Assembly (NCBI GenBank): GCA_030704615.1
Contig: CM060731.1
Coordinates: forward strand, 39,368,001 to 39,432,000
From: Takakia lepidozioides
Lineage: Eukaryota; Streptophyta; Takakiopsida; Takakiales; Takakiaceae
Reading direction: 5' to 3'
DNA: 64,000 nucleotides
Position numbers and translations under genes: made by a program. The notes beneath the pieces were generated by a model that worked only from the letters and a program-made list of their open reading frames with translations, ran no database searches and was not told where the DNA came from. Each line of letters begins with the position of its first letter. The first letter of the stretch is position 1. This document shows positions 12,191 to 23,908 of this stretch, piece after piece.

Positions 12191-13114
12191 TGACAGTGGA
12201 TGGAGTAACACTTACAGAGATACCAAGGCACTGCAGACCCAAGGTCTCTCACATACTGGATGCCCAAACGCGCATTGAAGTCCATTTCTGTTGGTGATTC
12301 GCTGAAGAGGCCACAACACCAAAACTGGATAAACGATTCTTTCTGATGGATCGCAAAGTGATGGGCGGCGCGTCGACGGCTTGCCTTGCAAAACTGTATA
12401 GCTCCGTTGATCTTAACTGACCTGTCACCCCACTCTTCTGTACTCAAACTCGATCTTAAGTCCTCGAGCTCAGAATCCAAGGTCGCAATTCCGTCACCAG
12501 GTTGTGCAAAGTACATCAGACTAAAGCCGTAATACTCATCGACCAGGTCCTTCACCTTTGAGGCCGTAAGAGCACTTTCCAGAAGGTCAGTCGTGAACCC
12601 CAACCTGGGATGCGTTTGGGAAACTGACCTGCCATGATTTCTTACATCGTTGTGGGCTAGAATTCTCAAAAGGAGTGGTGGCGGTCCAATGTGCGGTTTG
12701 GTGAGATTCTCCATTTGACTGATCAATCCTTCCGCAAAACCGCAAGTGAATTCCAACGGATCTGGAACAACCAAACCTTCGATTCCATCTACAGTAATAG
12801 TGATGACGAGAGGATTTGAAGTTCTGGTATCGTCAAGGTCGGTATTGCCAACAGCTGGTTCGTCCATCGTGTCATCATCATGTTAGGCTTGGCTCTTTTG
12901 ATGGATTCGTGTAAGTCTCCCACATTTTTTCTTTTTCTGCTTTGGCATGTCAGGATGCACAATGCTTTCCAAATACTCCTTCACCCGATTCAATTCCTCT
13001 TTCATTAACGGACCATGATCCGGCTGGGCTGTAAACGCCTTGTGGGCAGCAACAACACTGTCCATATCATCGCTTCTAAGATGATGTCGAGCTCCCTGCG
13101 CAATACAGCGTGAG

Positions 13115-13315
13115 GGGTTACACCAGATAAAAGGGTTACAGCATGAGGGGTTACACATGAAAAAGGGTTACAAGGAAGATGGGCTACACGGGGTTACACA
13201 GAGGTGGGTTACACACCATAGGGATTTTTAAAAGGGGTCCTCTGTAGGTGGGTTACACTCTGGGTTACACGCCATAGGAGAGACAAGGGGGGTAACACAA
13301 AGGGTTACACGGATA
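13115..13315. repeat. GGGTTACAC minisatellite within intron 1 of the BED-like gene
   Basis: The same motif and orientation as the array in intron 2, filling most of intron 1 (13096-13363). Confidence 0.8.
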
Positions 13316-14399
13316 CACAACAGCCCGAAATTTGAAAAACAGAGAAATGGCAGGGAATCCAACTTGATTGTCCGTTGATAGAACCCAACTTGATTTTGCA
13401 GCTGTCGCATGGACTGCACCCTCGCCTCGCGCAACAAATTCTTGGAATGCCGGCCAAAACCCCTTCTCATTGACATTCGGAAATGGGAACTGAGGAATAA
13501 GGCCATGCGGTAGCAGAAGGATTGCGCCTGGAGTTTGCTTTCGCAAGATGAACCTTGAGATCCGGTTTCCCCGGTTTCCAATGTTGATTTTCTTTGCAAT
13601 AGGGACAGGTAGAGGCGGGCTCAATCGCCGCTTGTCTCTCTCGTTAGGAACCTGCCGAACAGAAGGACCAGGGACAGAAACAGCAGGAGCACCAGAAGAT
13701 GGAACCTCTGTAGCAGAAGTAGCCGAAGAAGGTACAACAACAGGCACTTCAATAGGATCTGCAATCTCACCCAAAGCCACCCTATTTTGCAGAATCCATG
13801 CATGATATGCATCAACAGAATAAGCTGGAACATAATTCACCACATTTTCAACAGCCATGGCATGCTTGAGCTCCGCATCAGGAAACGGTTTTGTTCCTTT
13901 CGGTCTGGCCATACATGCGGCCGTTCCATCGACAATATGCCGATTCAATCTGCTCTTATCTACCTTTACTTCCCCATAGTAAGGACATTTGAACTTAGGC
14001 CGGCCCTTTGCTCCCTCCACCTTGGCCTCTCTATACCTGGTGTGGCAGTACGCGATCATTGTAGCATGCTCATGCTAAGTGTACCAGAAGCGAACTCGTT
14101 CGCCATCCCTCTTCAAGTGATCAAATGGAATAGTAGCCTCTCCAGGGAACAGATAACAATCAGCCATGGCAAGAGAAAAAGCTGACAGAAGAGAAGAGAA
14201 GACCAAGAGAATTCCGAAGAACGCACAGCAGGGAGCATGCACAACAAGGAGTGCAGGAAGAATAGGAAAGGGCTGCGAGAAGGGAAAAACTGAACAATGA
14301 TCAATGAACGATTAACGAAGCTAGCTAGATGTCACCCGTAAGGCACGTCGGTTAAGCGAAAGACGGCCGTTCATTAAAATCTGGCGGCTTGCAATCAAT

Positions 14400-14885
14400 T
14401 ACATCCGCACTCACTCACACGTGTATGAGTTGCAATCCCGGTGTCACCCGGAATAGCGGAGTGTAACCCGTAACCCTACACTTGCGAGCGCGACAAACCG
14501 GCCGTTACCCGCATGCGAGACACGTCGAGTGTAACCCTCCGTCATGTACCCACATATAATGTAACCCTTCGTCACAACCTCATGTACCCCTAGTCTATGT
14601 GACTCCCGAACACAACATCAATGTAACCTGTCATATCAAACCATTAGTATGCAACCTCCAGGTAAACATGGTCAATGTAACGCCCCACCCATGTAACCCT
14701 AGCCTATGTGGCTCCGTGAGCGCAACATCCACGTAACCCATCAAACATGTCAACCCCATCTAGACCTCTATTACTAAACCGTCTACCAAGCCACCATGTA
14801 TTGAGAAAGAAAACACCGTGTAACCCCCTGTGTGTAACCATAGCACACGTGACGCAGTCATATAAACCATCAGACATATAACCGG
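14400..14885. repeat. TGTAACCC minisatellite 5' of the BED-like gene
   Basis: Dispersed TGTAACCC/TGTAACCT units on the plus strand, spaced 15-40 bp, opposite in orientation to the array at 15430-16530. Confidence 0.75.
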
Positions 14886-14929
14886 TTGACAGTGCTTGCA
14901 GAACACGCAAGATTCGATACGTATTGCAT

Positions 14930-15235
14930 CCAGAATAGCGATGAGTAGGCTGCCCCGGCTGGTGTGTGAACAAAAGATACACGAGAGGAGAGTGAATGGC
15001 ACCTCGTCAAATGAGCGGCTGCTTGTATGGCTAGACCGAAAGAAACAAAACCCTTTCCTAATGCGGATCTCAGGAATACCATAGCCATCGGGGATGGTGA
15101 CAAAACAACAAGAATGACATTGAGAAAGAAAAATGATAGAGACAACCGTATCAATCGTAGAGAAAACCGTAGTGATAGCCGGATCGCTACGCGGAAAGCG
15201 TTGTCGTGCATGTTGTTGGGAGGACGATACTGAAC
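14930..15235 (+). pseudogene. Damaged second copy of the BED-finger region
   Basis: On the plus strand ACMARPKETKPFPNADL matches ACMARPKGTKPFPDAEL of the minus-strand gene at about 13870-13930. A TGA stop lies a few codons before the match and the upstream finger is recognisable only loosely. The two copies are in opposite orientation about 1 kb apart. Confidence 0.6.
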
Positions 15236-15429
15236 TGAATGAACTACAAATCTTTCGCATTGATGTGTGAAGCCGATTGGGCGCCACGGGAATTACAGAA
15301 AGCTGATGCCCCAAAGCAAAAAAACGAGCGAGTTAGGAATCTGAAAAACGGATGGAGAGAGCAAATTATGGTTTCAGCCTCCATTTCAATCTCCATTCGG
15401 CCGTCGGATAGTTTACACGTGTATGATGT

Positions 15430-16530
15430 ACACAGGCGGAGTTACAGAGGGTTACATGGATTACAAAGGGTTACAGAGGGTTACATGGAGTGAGGGTTAC
15501 ATAGGGGTGAGGGTGACACTCTGCGGTGCTACAGACGGTTACATGGGTTACAGAGGGTTACACCTGGTGAGGGTTACAGAGGGTCACATAGGGTTACATG
15601 GAATGAGGGTTACATAGGGGTGAGGGTGACACTCTGCGGTGTTACAGAGGGTTACATGGTGGTGAGGGTTACAGAGGGTCACAGAGGGTTAAATGGGTTA
15701 CAAAGGATCACAGAGGGTTGCATAGAGTGAGGGTTACATAGGGGTGAGGGTGACACTCTGTGGTGTTACAGAGGGATACACGGGTTACAGAGGGTTACAT
15801 GGTGGTGAGGGTTACAGAGGGTTACAAGGTGGTGAGGGTTACAGAGGGTCACAGGGTTACATGGGTTACAAAGTGTCACAGAGGGTTACATGGGTTACAG
15901 AGGGTCACAGAGGGTTACATAACAGAGGGTTACATAGAGTGAGGGTTACATAGGGGTGAGGGTGACACTCTCCGGTGTTACAGAGGGTTACATAAGGGTG
16001 GGGGTGACACTCTGCGATGTTACAGAGGGTTACATGGGTTACAGAGGGTTACATGGTGGTGAGGGTTATAGAGGGTCATGGGGTTATATTGGTTACAGAG
16101 GGTTACAGAGGGTTACATGGGTTAAGAGGGTCACAGAGGGTTATATGGGTTGCAAAGTTTTACAGAGGGTTACATGGAGTGAGGGTTACATAGGGGTGGG
16201 GGTGACACTCTGCAGTGTTACATAGGGTTACATGGTGGTGAGGGTTACAGAGGGTGAGGGGTTACATGGGTTAAGAGGGTCATAGAGGGTTACATGGGTT
16301 GCAAAGTTTTACAGAGGGTTACATGGAGTGAGGGTTACATAGGGGTGGCGGTGACACTCTGCGGTGTTACAGAGGGTTACATGGTGGTGAGGGTTACAGA
16401 GGGTCATGGGGTTACATGGGTTACTGAGGGTTACATAGTGGTGTGGTTACACTCGGCGGAGTTACAGAGGGTTACATGGGGGTGAGGGTTAAACCCGGGG
16501 CGGAGGTTACAGGGGCTGACGTGCAGGGTT
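15430..16530. repeat. Right arm: GGGTTACA higher-order minisatellite
   Basis: About 1.1 kb built from GGGTTACATGG, GGGTTACAGA and GGGTCACAG units. A higher-order block containing TTACATAGGGGTGAGGGTGA then CACTCTGCGGTG recurs near 15495, 15610, 15735, 15945, 16180 and 16335. Orientation is opposite to the left arm at 10541-11200. Confidence 0.9.
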
Positions 16531-16640
16531 ACAGGGAACTGGCGGACTGGTGTCGCAGTACGACGATGCAGGCGGCGCCGACGCGCCGGAGCGACGACTC
16601 CGATGGGATGAGAGCGGGGGTGGGGAGGGATTGACCGAGC
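16531..16640. mobile_element. Conserved right-end block of the minisatellite element (copy 1)
   Basis: Directly after the array come ACTGGCGGACTGGTGTC, CGATGGGATGAGAGC and GGGGTGGGGAGGGA. The same blocks in the same order follow the array that ends near 58245. Shared non-repetitive sequence at the same edge of two arrays suggests an element end, though no target duplication was identified. Confidence 0.6.
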
Positions 16641-17178
16641 CCAGCCGGCTGCCTCGATGGCTGCCAGAGGCGGAGAACCGGCGGTACGGGGTGTCAGGGC
16701 TGGACCGTCCTGACGCGCTCGCATTAAGTTCTTACATTATTCCTATTATCTTCCTTAATATATTTAGGGTCTCAATCCTTTGCAAAAATAAAAATAAAAA
16801 TAAAAATGCACTCATTGTCCCCACGACTGATGAAGCATCCTATTTTTATTTTGACTCTCCAGGTTAGAGCATGCTAGACCAATTTATCAACAACATGTTG
16901 AAGATAGCAAACAAGAATTTTAACTCCTACAACATAGAAGACCTCTTGAGACTACTAAGGCTTGGTTCTAAGGACTTCGTTGCATTGTATCAGTTCAACA
17001 CCGGAATTTCATATACATTATCAACTGGTCTAGAACAAAATGTAAAGTCCATACTCAATTGGCATGGCATCATGGAAGGAAGAAACAAATATGGAGAGCA
17101 ACATTAGGTACTCGTTGAACTATTCAACCCAAATGTACAAGCTTTCATCAAAAGCGACGGGCAGGCGACATTAGCAAA
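16641..17178. other. Intergenic, AT-rich
   Basis: It holds an AAAAAT tandem run near 16790-16806 and a small plus-strand ORF at 16871-17107 that I do not recognise. No gene is supported. Confidence 0.4.
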
Positions 17179-17625
17179 TCAGAATAGAAGCCATTGCTTG
17201 TAGAATGTCCACTTGGAATGCTCTTTGAGGCCTTCCGCATGCACGGTTGCCCAGTAGAAGCCATCCCGAGTAACTTGGTATGCGCAGTGGCCCTCTCTAC
17301 AGCACGGTAATCGCTGGTCGTAATGGCTCCCTTTCCACACTTCGAAAGATTGTGTCTTCCCTCTCCACTGAAACTCACACCAGAACAACGTTCTCCCTAA
17401 ACTGTGCTCTCGGAAGTCGAAGTAGTAATCGTTATTTGCAGAAACCTGTCTCTCGCCCAGGTCTGAGTCTCTGGACTGGCAGTGCACAATAATGGGCTCC
17501 CCGACTTTGTTCATTATGTTCACAGATTTAGAACATGCCCCACGACACATCACCATTCCCAACACCAGAAATGTGCATATCGCCTTGTGGGTGGCCACCT
17601 TGCAGTGCTGCACGGCCTGTGCCAT
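17179..17625 (-). CDS. S-protein homologue (plant self-incompatibility S1 family), secreted
   Basis: One uninterrupted exon of 148 codons. The N-terminus has a hydrophobic signal peptide (AICTFLVLGMVMC, residues about 15-27) with cleavage likely near CRGACS. The mature part fits the S1/SPH family (PF05938): VHCQSRDSDLGER, then YYFDFRE, TLFWCEFQW, FEVW and a Cys-rich CCREGHCAYQV, giving the conserved Cys residues and the beta-sandwich pattern. Typical members are 120-150 residues, so this is full length. In poppy the founding member is the stigmatic S determinant; most homologues have no assigned role and act as small secreted proteins. An upstream in-frame Met would not change the domain. It stands alone between repeats. 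Confidence 0.9.
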   Translation of the reverse strand: MAQAVQHCKVATHKAICTFLVLGMVMCRGACSKSVNIMNKVGEPIIVHCQSRDSDLGERQVSANNDYYFDFREHSLGRTLFWCEFQWRGKTQSFEVWKGSHYDQRLPCCREGHCAYQVTRDGFYWATVHAEGLKEHSKWTFYKQWLLF

Positions 17626-18529
17626 GGCCGTTGCTCGAGCTAGCTTGCAGTGCTGCCTCCTTTGAGTTCGACCGCACCGCTAGACAGATACACTAAAAAG
17701 GTAGAAAGTTAATCTTCAGAGAGCCTTTGAAGAGAGCTTGAGTAACGCAAGTTGATCCTTCATGCACAAGTGTGTGTACCTGAGAACAGTTGTGAAGGGA
17801 CTCAATAATAGTAACGGCCATGGCCAGTCTTGAACTCTCAGGCTGCCTTGTGCTTCTGTCATGAGCTGTCTACCACGTCTCTTTGAGAGTACTTTAGTGA
17901 TCGAACCAACGGCCGAGCCAACTGAATTCGACCTAGCAACCACCTACCACGCTCACATGTATGGTCTAGTGAGAAGTTTATTGGCTCCCTACTTAGTCGG
18001 TTTCATAGCACAATGTCATGTACTGGTTCTCCGTGGATCCACACAAACTACTGAAAGCGCCGACAGTGAGTAGGTATGCAATGCAGTACGACGAGCCTCT
18101 TCACTTTGGTGGATCGAATTGATCCGAACCTGTCAGTCAAGAATTCTACGGGTTGTCCCCAGGCTCACTATTTAATTCCGTCAACTTCTCCATGCATCTC
18201 TAAGACATGAAGGGTATTTTATTTTCCGAATGTGCCTCTAGTCAACGGTGCTACACTCCACCGTCTGGAGTACAATTGCGATCTATGAGATAGCTAGCAT
18301 TGTGTGCAGAGAGACAAACCTCGTGAACGAAGCTTACTTCTTCATGAGTGCACAGTAATGGAGAGCATGTAGAGAAACACAGAATCATAGAGTGCTGACT
18401 CTTACCATTACCAAGCCCGTGATGCTGTTCAAAATTGATGAGTGAACATTGGACCACAACTGTGCTCGATCGGCGTACAAACGTACAAAACAAACACTCC
18501 AGCACGCTACCTACTCACGCACCCTTCTC
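17626..18529. other. Intergenic 5' of the S-protein homologue
   Basis: Only short unrecognised ORFs occur on both strands. No clear TATA box or repeat family is visible. Confidence 0.35.
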
Positions 18530-18820
18530 TCAAACGGCTACCAGGGCTTTCAATGGATTCCGTGCCCGACTTTCCTTCCCATTGTCCACCCAACATCTGG
18601 CCAGACTCCAGAGGTCCTGATCGACACGAGCCATTGTGGAATTCTGTATAGTCCCTGCAGGTATTGCTATTGGAATGTCTTGTCCGACGGATTGTATCTG
18701 CACTTCCGACGTGAAGTTTGCATTCATTGCTGACTGAATCGCAGCTACTTCGCCATATCCGAGTCCCATGCTGCTGCCTGGCAAGCACAACCAGTTCTGT
18801 GCATAAGCAGCACCATGCAG
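18530..18820 (-). CDS. Unrecognised open frame, possible exon fragment
   Basis: An open minus-strand frame ends at 18530 and contains WLCLPGSSMGLGYGEV and VGQDIPIAIPAG. I recognise no family and see no convincing splice partners. It lies about 0.8 kb beyond the HERPUD-like stop codon, so it could be part of a longer 3' UTR, a gene relic or chance. Confidence 0.2.
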   Translation of the reverse strand: MHGAAYAQNWLCLPGSSMGLGYGEVAAIQSAMNANFTSEVQIQSVGQDIPIAIPAGTIQNSTMARVDQDLWSLARCWVDNGKESRARNPLKALVAV

Positions 18821-19586
18821 GAAGCATTCTTGCAGTTCGAATTCCTAGAGAGATTCAAGACTGCAGATGTTACAGTGTTACTCGATCAGACTGCCTCTGA
18901 GCAAAGGAGATATGATTGAGGGTCGGGTAGGTTGGAAAAAATTTACCCTGAGAACTTAATTTGTGCCCTTCATTTTGCTTGCATCTGTCATTCAGTTTCA
19001 AATTGTTCCTGATCTGTTCGATGCCGCAAGTAATGACCAACTCCTCTCACCGGGCTGTGATCTGGGGATGCTCCCAGGCTTCACTATCTCCTTATTCATT
19101 GACTGATGGATACATATCTCAAGGAGTTAGTGTTTGCAGTTGTCTGTTGCAAACAAGATAACAGTGCCTCCATGCATAAGCCTCTGGCTTGTTGCTCTGT
19201 AATGCTAACCATTATGCAGTCACAGCTATATAGAAAGTGATCAGCAATACAAAGATACATCAACAATCCCTTCAATTCCTAGGAGTCTGTATATCTGACA
19301 GATCTGCTTGCTGTGACCTTGTTTTACCATAAACCTGACTAGCTCTCAAACTTGACTCCACGCCTGTTTCTTGGAATCAAGCATCTGGGTAAACAAGTCC
19401 TGCCGGCTTGGTACAAACATCTCCCGGTTGGTTTGCTCTCATACGCAAGCCTAAAATACCATTTCAAAGTGCGAGATTCCAAGCTGAGGACATCACCACA
19501 CGCATTCAGTAAGCAGCACTTAATTGACCTCTTTGGCAAATGCGGGGAATGCCAAGTGTCCATGGCATTGAGCTATCAACAGTGCC

Positions 19587-22500
19587 CTAGTGTACATGCT
19601 GAAAACCTGGAAGAAGACATGCCACAAATCCAACAACCAGTATCTGGACTTCCTTAACAAACCCCCACCAATTGGCTTGGGCCAATCTGCGAACTCCTTC
19701 CACTCCTTCCACTCCAGGAGGAACATTTACTGGGGGGGGTGGATTTACAGCTCCTCCTTCAACTGGCTCTACTACACCAGCTTCACCTGCAAGATATGTA
19801 AAAGGCGTAGTCATTAGCCTTATTGCGCCTTAAAGGTTATGTCGTCAACGTGAGATTAGATCACCTTTCCATTATATCTGGTACATACAGTGGTCCAAAC
19901 TTGGGCCAGTTTCGAGGATGCCAAAAGAGCCTTCAGAAACAACCTGTGGTGGCAAATGGGAGCAAATATATGCAGGAATTTCCAAATAACGGGAACCATG
20001 ATCAACATTTTCACAACACCTACCTGCTGGCTCTGCATCTGTTGCAGGATTACCCACATCAGTTGCTGCACCTCCTCTTGCTTGTGCATCTGTCAAATGG
20101 TGCTGACTTCCAAAAAATTAATAACGCAACAATCAAATTCAGTTTACAAAGAAAGGAATTGCATTTTGCACGACAGACTGAGGAAGCCAACTATTATGTT
20201 CTAGATATTAAAACTTTCCTTCAGCCCAGCACTGGAATCTATGGTGAAAACTCGCACTCAACCAGGAGAGACTCCATCATTGCATCACAAGTACAAGCTA
20301 GCAGACACAGAATTGGATTTGTCAAAACAGAAATAGATACCTGTAGCAGGCTGGCCATCAGGCACAGCTGCAGCAGGTCGCTGAGGTGGCATCATGGCAC
20401 GCTGTGCACTCAAAGAGATCCACCGCAGAATGGGGGCTAGCACCCCTGTTTGATACCTGAAGCCTCGCATCAAAATATGGTATTTTTTTTTTAGATCCAT
20501 TGGGTATCCACTCTACATGGAAAATGATACACCTCTGTCTCCAATAAACCTAAAAAGACTGGCGGGTGTTCACAGGCAGCCCAAAGAGCTTATTCATGTG
20601 TATGTGTATCAATGAAAGAAACAATGAATTAGGCCTTCTTAACTGCTCAAAGAGGGAGCAACTCACGGTCTAAGCAATCCAAATCTTCACAACGAGAGAA
20701 AAAGAGACGGAGATCAGACATTTGGGTGTGGTAGAACATGCTCCTGGGTTTGAGGTGATCCAGAATTTGAATGACAGATGGTCATGTAAGATGTTTAAGG
20801 GCATATTCTTCAGGATCTTCCATTCGTGGGAATGGGAACTAAAGCGTATTCTGCTGTATTCTCAGCACTTTCACTAAGGCCCTGTTTAGGATTAGGGGCT
20901 CCACACTCCATGGCCATATCCTCCTCTTTGACAAAAACTTTCAAACCATAAGACAGAAGGGTTTTGGGGGGTTCAAAGATGTGTAAAGACTTGGAACAAA
21001 ATCCTGAAGTTGGCTACCGCAGTTAGATCAAAAATAGGTCTTGAGAGACTCACAAGTAAACAAGAGCAGCCAGGGACAAAAGAGGGAGTAAACGGTCCTT
21101 GGATCCATCTTGGTTGAACATGAAAACGACCACAGCTAGCTTGATTAGCAGCAACAAGTCCAGCTGAAACGCCACCCGGATCCTGCACACATTAACCTTT
21201 AGTATCAGACCAACCTTCTCTGATTTTTCTCTACATAAATGCCTCTGGGTACTGCACAAAACCTAGGAGAAGAGAATGCACAATAAAAACTCTTCATCCT
21301 GACAGTGTATGATTTTAACACTCTAAACTTGACAATACTGACCTGCGGACCTGTCTCTGTGGTTCAGGCCTTTGGCCTGGCCCTGCCTGTGGCAGTGCTG
21401 GAGCTACATTCCGCTGCCGTAACCCATTTGGGACCACTGGCACTCCCTCTCTCACGTCGGGTTGTTGTCCCCTCTCCGCATCAGCAGGGTGTCCTGGCGC
21501 AGCAACTGTAGCTGGTGTATATCCTTCCATCATCATGGGAAACCCTCTGGTAGTACAAGACATTGACTGGGATCAGATCTCTTGAGGTGTTTTTCTGTAT
21601 TCTCTGCTCTTTTACTGTCAATCGTCTTTGCTGAGGACAAGCACACAAAAAGCGAGAAAATGGAGAACAGAAGCTAGAGAGAGGGACGCATCTCTCCAGT
21701 TTTTCTACAGTAAAACAGACAACAAAAGTTTACCAGAACCATGTACTCCCCAGATCCTTCGGCTCTAGAGAAAAACTATGAAAAATGAACTAAATCAACA
21801 AACATCTGCAACCATTTTTTACTTAATTGCCAAGCTCTATCAGACCTTCCCATCCATCATGACGCATTGAAAATTAAAGCAAGCCACCCACAAACTTGTA
21901 CAAGAGAGTCGAAGATTACGCACGAAGATGAGGTGACCTTTAGTGGCACAAGACTGCCTGCAGGGACACCTCCCATGGGTCCATAGATTGGAATGAGTGG
22001 GACGGCAAATACCCCCCCATGTTGAGCAACTTGGTCAGTTGGAGCAAAGGGGATAAAAGCAGGCATGGGGCACGGATATAACAGTGGCAGCCATGGAGGC
22101 ATGTTTGTGCCATCAGGCCTCCATCCCCCTGGACCTGCAAGCTCAGGGCTCCCACCGAACATAGCTGGGTTGAATCCCCATGGACTCCACCCACCATCAC
22201 CCTGACAAACCTCGGTTCCCGTAAGCACCACATCAGTGCTGCAATATACAAAGCTCAGGTACTTGCTTGTCCAGGAACAAAGAATTGCCTAAGGGTTATG
22301 AGAAAAGTTGGCCTTCACAAAACCAGAAATAGAAAATGGCCTGCAATTGCATCTCTTGCTTTTACCCCAAACACTCGTGTGTTCTGACTGGAAGGAATCT
22401 GTTACACGGAGTTAGTTGCTGTTACACAAACTCATGATCCCCTTCCGAAAGATACATCAGGTTTCCTCTACAAGTTGTAGTACATATAATCATTAGAAGA

Positions 22501-22742
22501 TCCCTAGCTGTTCCAAGATGGCAGACAGACCAGCTGAAAGTAGTCTCAGAGCTCACACAATTCTGGGAGAATGTTGAATTTGAACCTTCAGAGGCTAGAC
22601 TTGCACTAGCCTCTCCCATTCTTGAAGCTGGGGAGGGTTGCTGCTGAGTAGGAGTGGCAGGTGTCACAGGTGTAGAGGTGGCTGGCTTCTCAGCTCCATG
22701 CTGAACATCAGCACCATCTCTGGTCTCTGGCTTTTCAGTATC
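19587..22742 (-). CDS. HERPUD-like ER membrane protein, 7 resolved exons, 5' end unresolved
   Basis: Exons 22557-22742, 21938-22201, 21343-21566, 21054-21182, 20341-20456, 20024-20089 and 19587-19786 join in phase to 395 codons ending at TAG 19587-19589. Order along the protein: a Ser/Pro/Gln-rich linker; a Pro/Gly-rich stretch (GGWRPDGTNMPPWLPLLYP); a hydrophobic pair of segments, VAFQLDLLLLIKLAVVVFMF and LPLLSLAALVYL running into YQTGVLAPILRW; a linker; and a C-terminal NWWGFVKEVQILVVGFVACL ending PGFQHVH. This is the layout of HERP/HERPUD proteins, which bring a ubiquitin-like domain to the ER degradation machinery. The ubiquitin-like N-terminus was not found with confidence. A candidate exon near 22978-23030 ends in LQRILRNQ, which weakly resembles the end of that domain. 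The assignment rests on layout and tail. Confidence 0.72.
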
Positions 22743-23740
22743 CTGTCACAGCCCAGATTGGCTCCAATAAATTGAGGTGGTAGAGTGCAAGATTGCATCC
22801 TTGTCATAGTTACATGGAACTGTTAAATCCTGTCTTGTTTCAATTATGATGTTACAGCATCACAGAATGGTTTCCACTGCACAATTACAAGCCATGAGAA
22901 CAAACTACCACCGAAAGGATCCTTCATCGCAACAGATTCTTACAGAAAGAGTGGGGAAAGTAGACAATTATACAGTACCTGGTTGCGAAGAATTCTCTGA
23001 AGGCTCAGCATCACCACACATGACAAATTATCGCTGAAATGCCGACGGGTAGTTAATGCAGGAATAAATTTCCAGCAGCTGTATTGAGGACGCAACTTTA
23101 CCACAAAATCAATGATCTCCTTGCCACACAAGAAATAAGCATACCTTCGGTGATGTTGAACCAAGTTGAAGTTCAAACACCCTCCGAAACCCAAAAACGC
23201 ATCCCAGATCATGCAACCATTCTACTCCTCAGCTTCTAATAATAAATCTGCACCTGCCTGCTCGCGATGTGTTCAATTTGCGTCGCGATCGCAGTTGCTG
23301 CACAAATCCGGGGATTCATGTGCAGACATGCTGCGTTTTGTGTTCCTCTTAGTGAATTAGGTTTCCTGCTTCATTTATCATCCATAAATAGACCATTGTG
23401 GTGGGACATAATGGATAGATAAATTAAAATATATGCCAGATGTTCCACGTCATCTGTGATCCAATCCATGGATGGATGACTCGTCATCCATCTCCGCAAT
23501 TTCAGCTAGAATATGCTCGCACAGGTAGAGTGATGCTCATTGCTGAGTGAGAGAAACTGGCCCAGTCCCCTTAGAGCATGCCAGCAGTGCCAAAAAGAAG
23601 CGCCAACTTCAAAATGACCCGGGTAGTTTTTCGGCTGCCATACCGCGTCCCCAGCAGCACGGCGAGGCTCTTTAAACCCCGTCCCCGCTTAAACTCATTC
23701 TCTTTCCCACGGCCTGATAGTCGCACCCTATCTTGGGCCT
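22743..23740. other. 5' region of the HERPUD-like gene
   Basis: It probably contains the first exon or exons and promoter of the HERPUD-like gene. A donor-like CAG|GTACTG follows the frame ending LRNQ near 22979, and another GTATGC lies near 23144. I could not fix a start codon. Confidence 0.35.
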
Positions 23741-23742
23741 CG

Positions 23743-23908
23743 GGTTGTCTCGCCTCTGCCTAGGGAAGAGCACACGTGGCGTTTCGAGACTATGTGGAAG
23801 TGAAGCCGCTACCGATAAACGCGCAGGTTGTCTCGCCTCTGCCTAGGGAAGAGCGCACGTGGCCTTTCCAGGCTATGGTCGAAGTGAAGCTGCTACCGCG
23901 CCAGATGG
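23743..23908. repeat. Tandem duplication, 83 bp period
   Basis: GGTTGTCTCGCCTCTGCC starts at 23743 and again at 23826. Both copies continue through CTAGGGAAGAGC, ACGTGGC and GAAGTGAAG. Each carries CACGTGGC, a G-box/ABRE-like core. No gene start is tied to it. Confidence 0.85.

Larger units (their letters stand above)
11212..14167 (-). pseudogene. BED-finger-like transposon gene, 3 exons, two in-frame stops
   Basis: Exons 13364-14167, 12216-13095 and 11212-11831 join in phase (0, then 1) to exactly 768 codons, from ATG 14165-14167 to TAA 11212-11214. The donor at 12215 is GTAAGT and the acceptor before 11831 follows a pyrimidine tract; the first donor (GTTGGA) is weak. A BED/hAT-like finger is suggested by KFKCPYYG (Cys 61), RLNRHI (His 77) and TAACMARP (Cys 85), but the second Cys position is Tyr. 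The remainder is acidic and not recognised. There are no frameshifts, yet TAG at 14075-14077 and TAA at 12883-12885 interrupt the frame; each is one C-to-T change from a Gln codon. Both introns are mostly GGGTTACAC minisatellite. A second damaged copy of the finger region lies at 14930-15235. Confidence 0.6.

Noticed and set aside
15744-16225. Gly/Thr-rich ORFs in the right-arm array
   Set aside because: By-product of the GGGTTACA repeats; no start context or domain.
15430-16530. Interstitial telomeric repeat
   Set aside because: The unit is GGGTTACA with long variable spacers, not the plant TTTAGGG heptamer, and it sits at element ends on both strands.
15430-16530. CRISPR array
   Set aside because: Eukaryotic context, irregular unit and spacer lengths, and no unique spacers.
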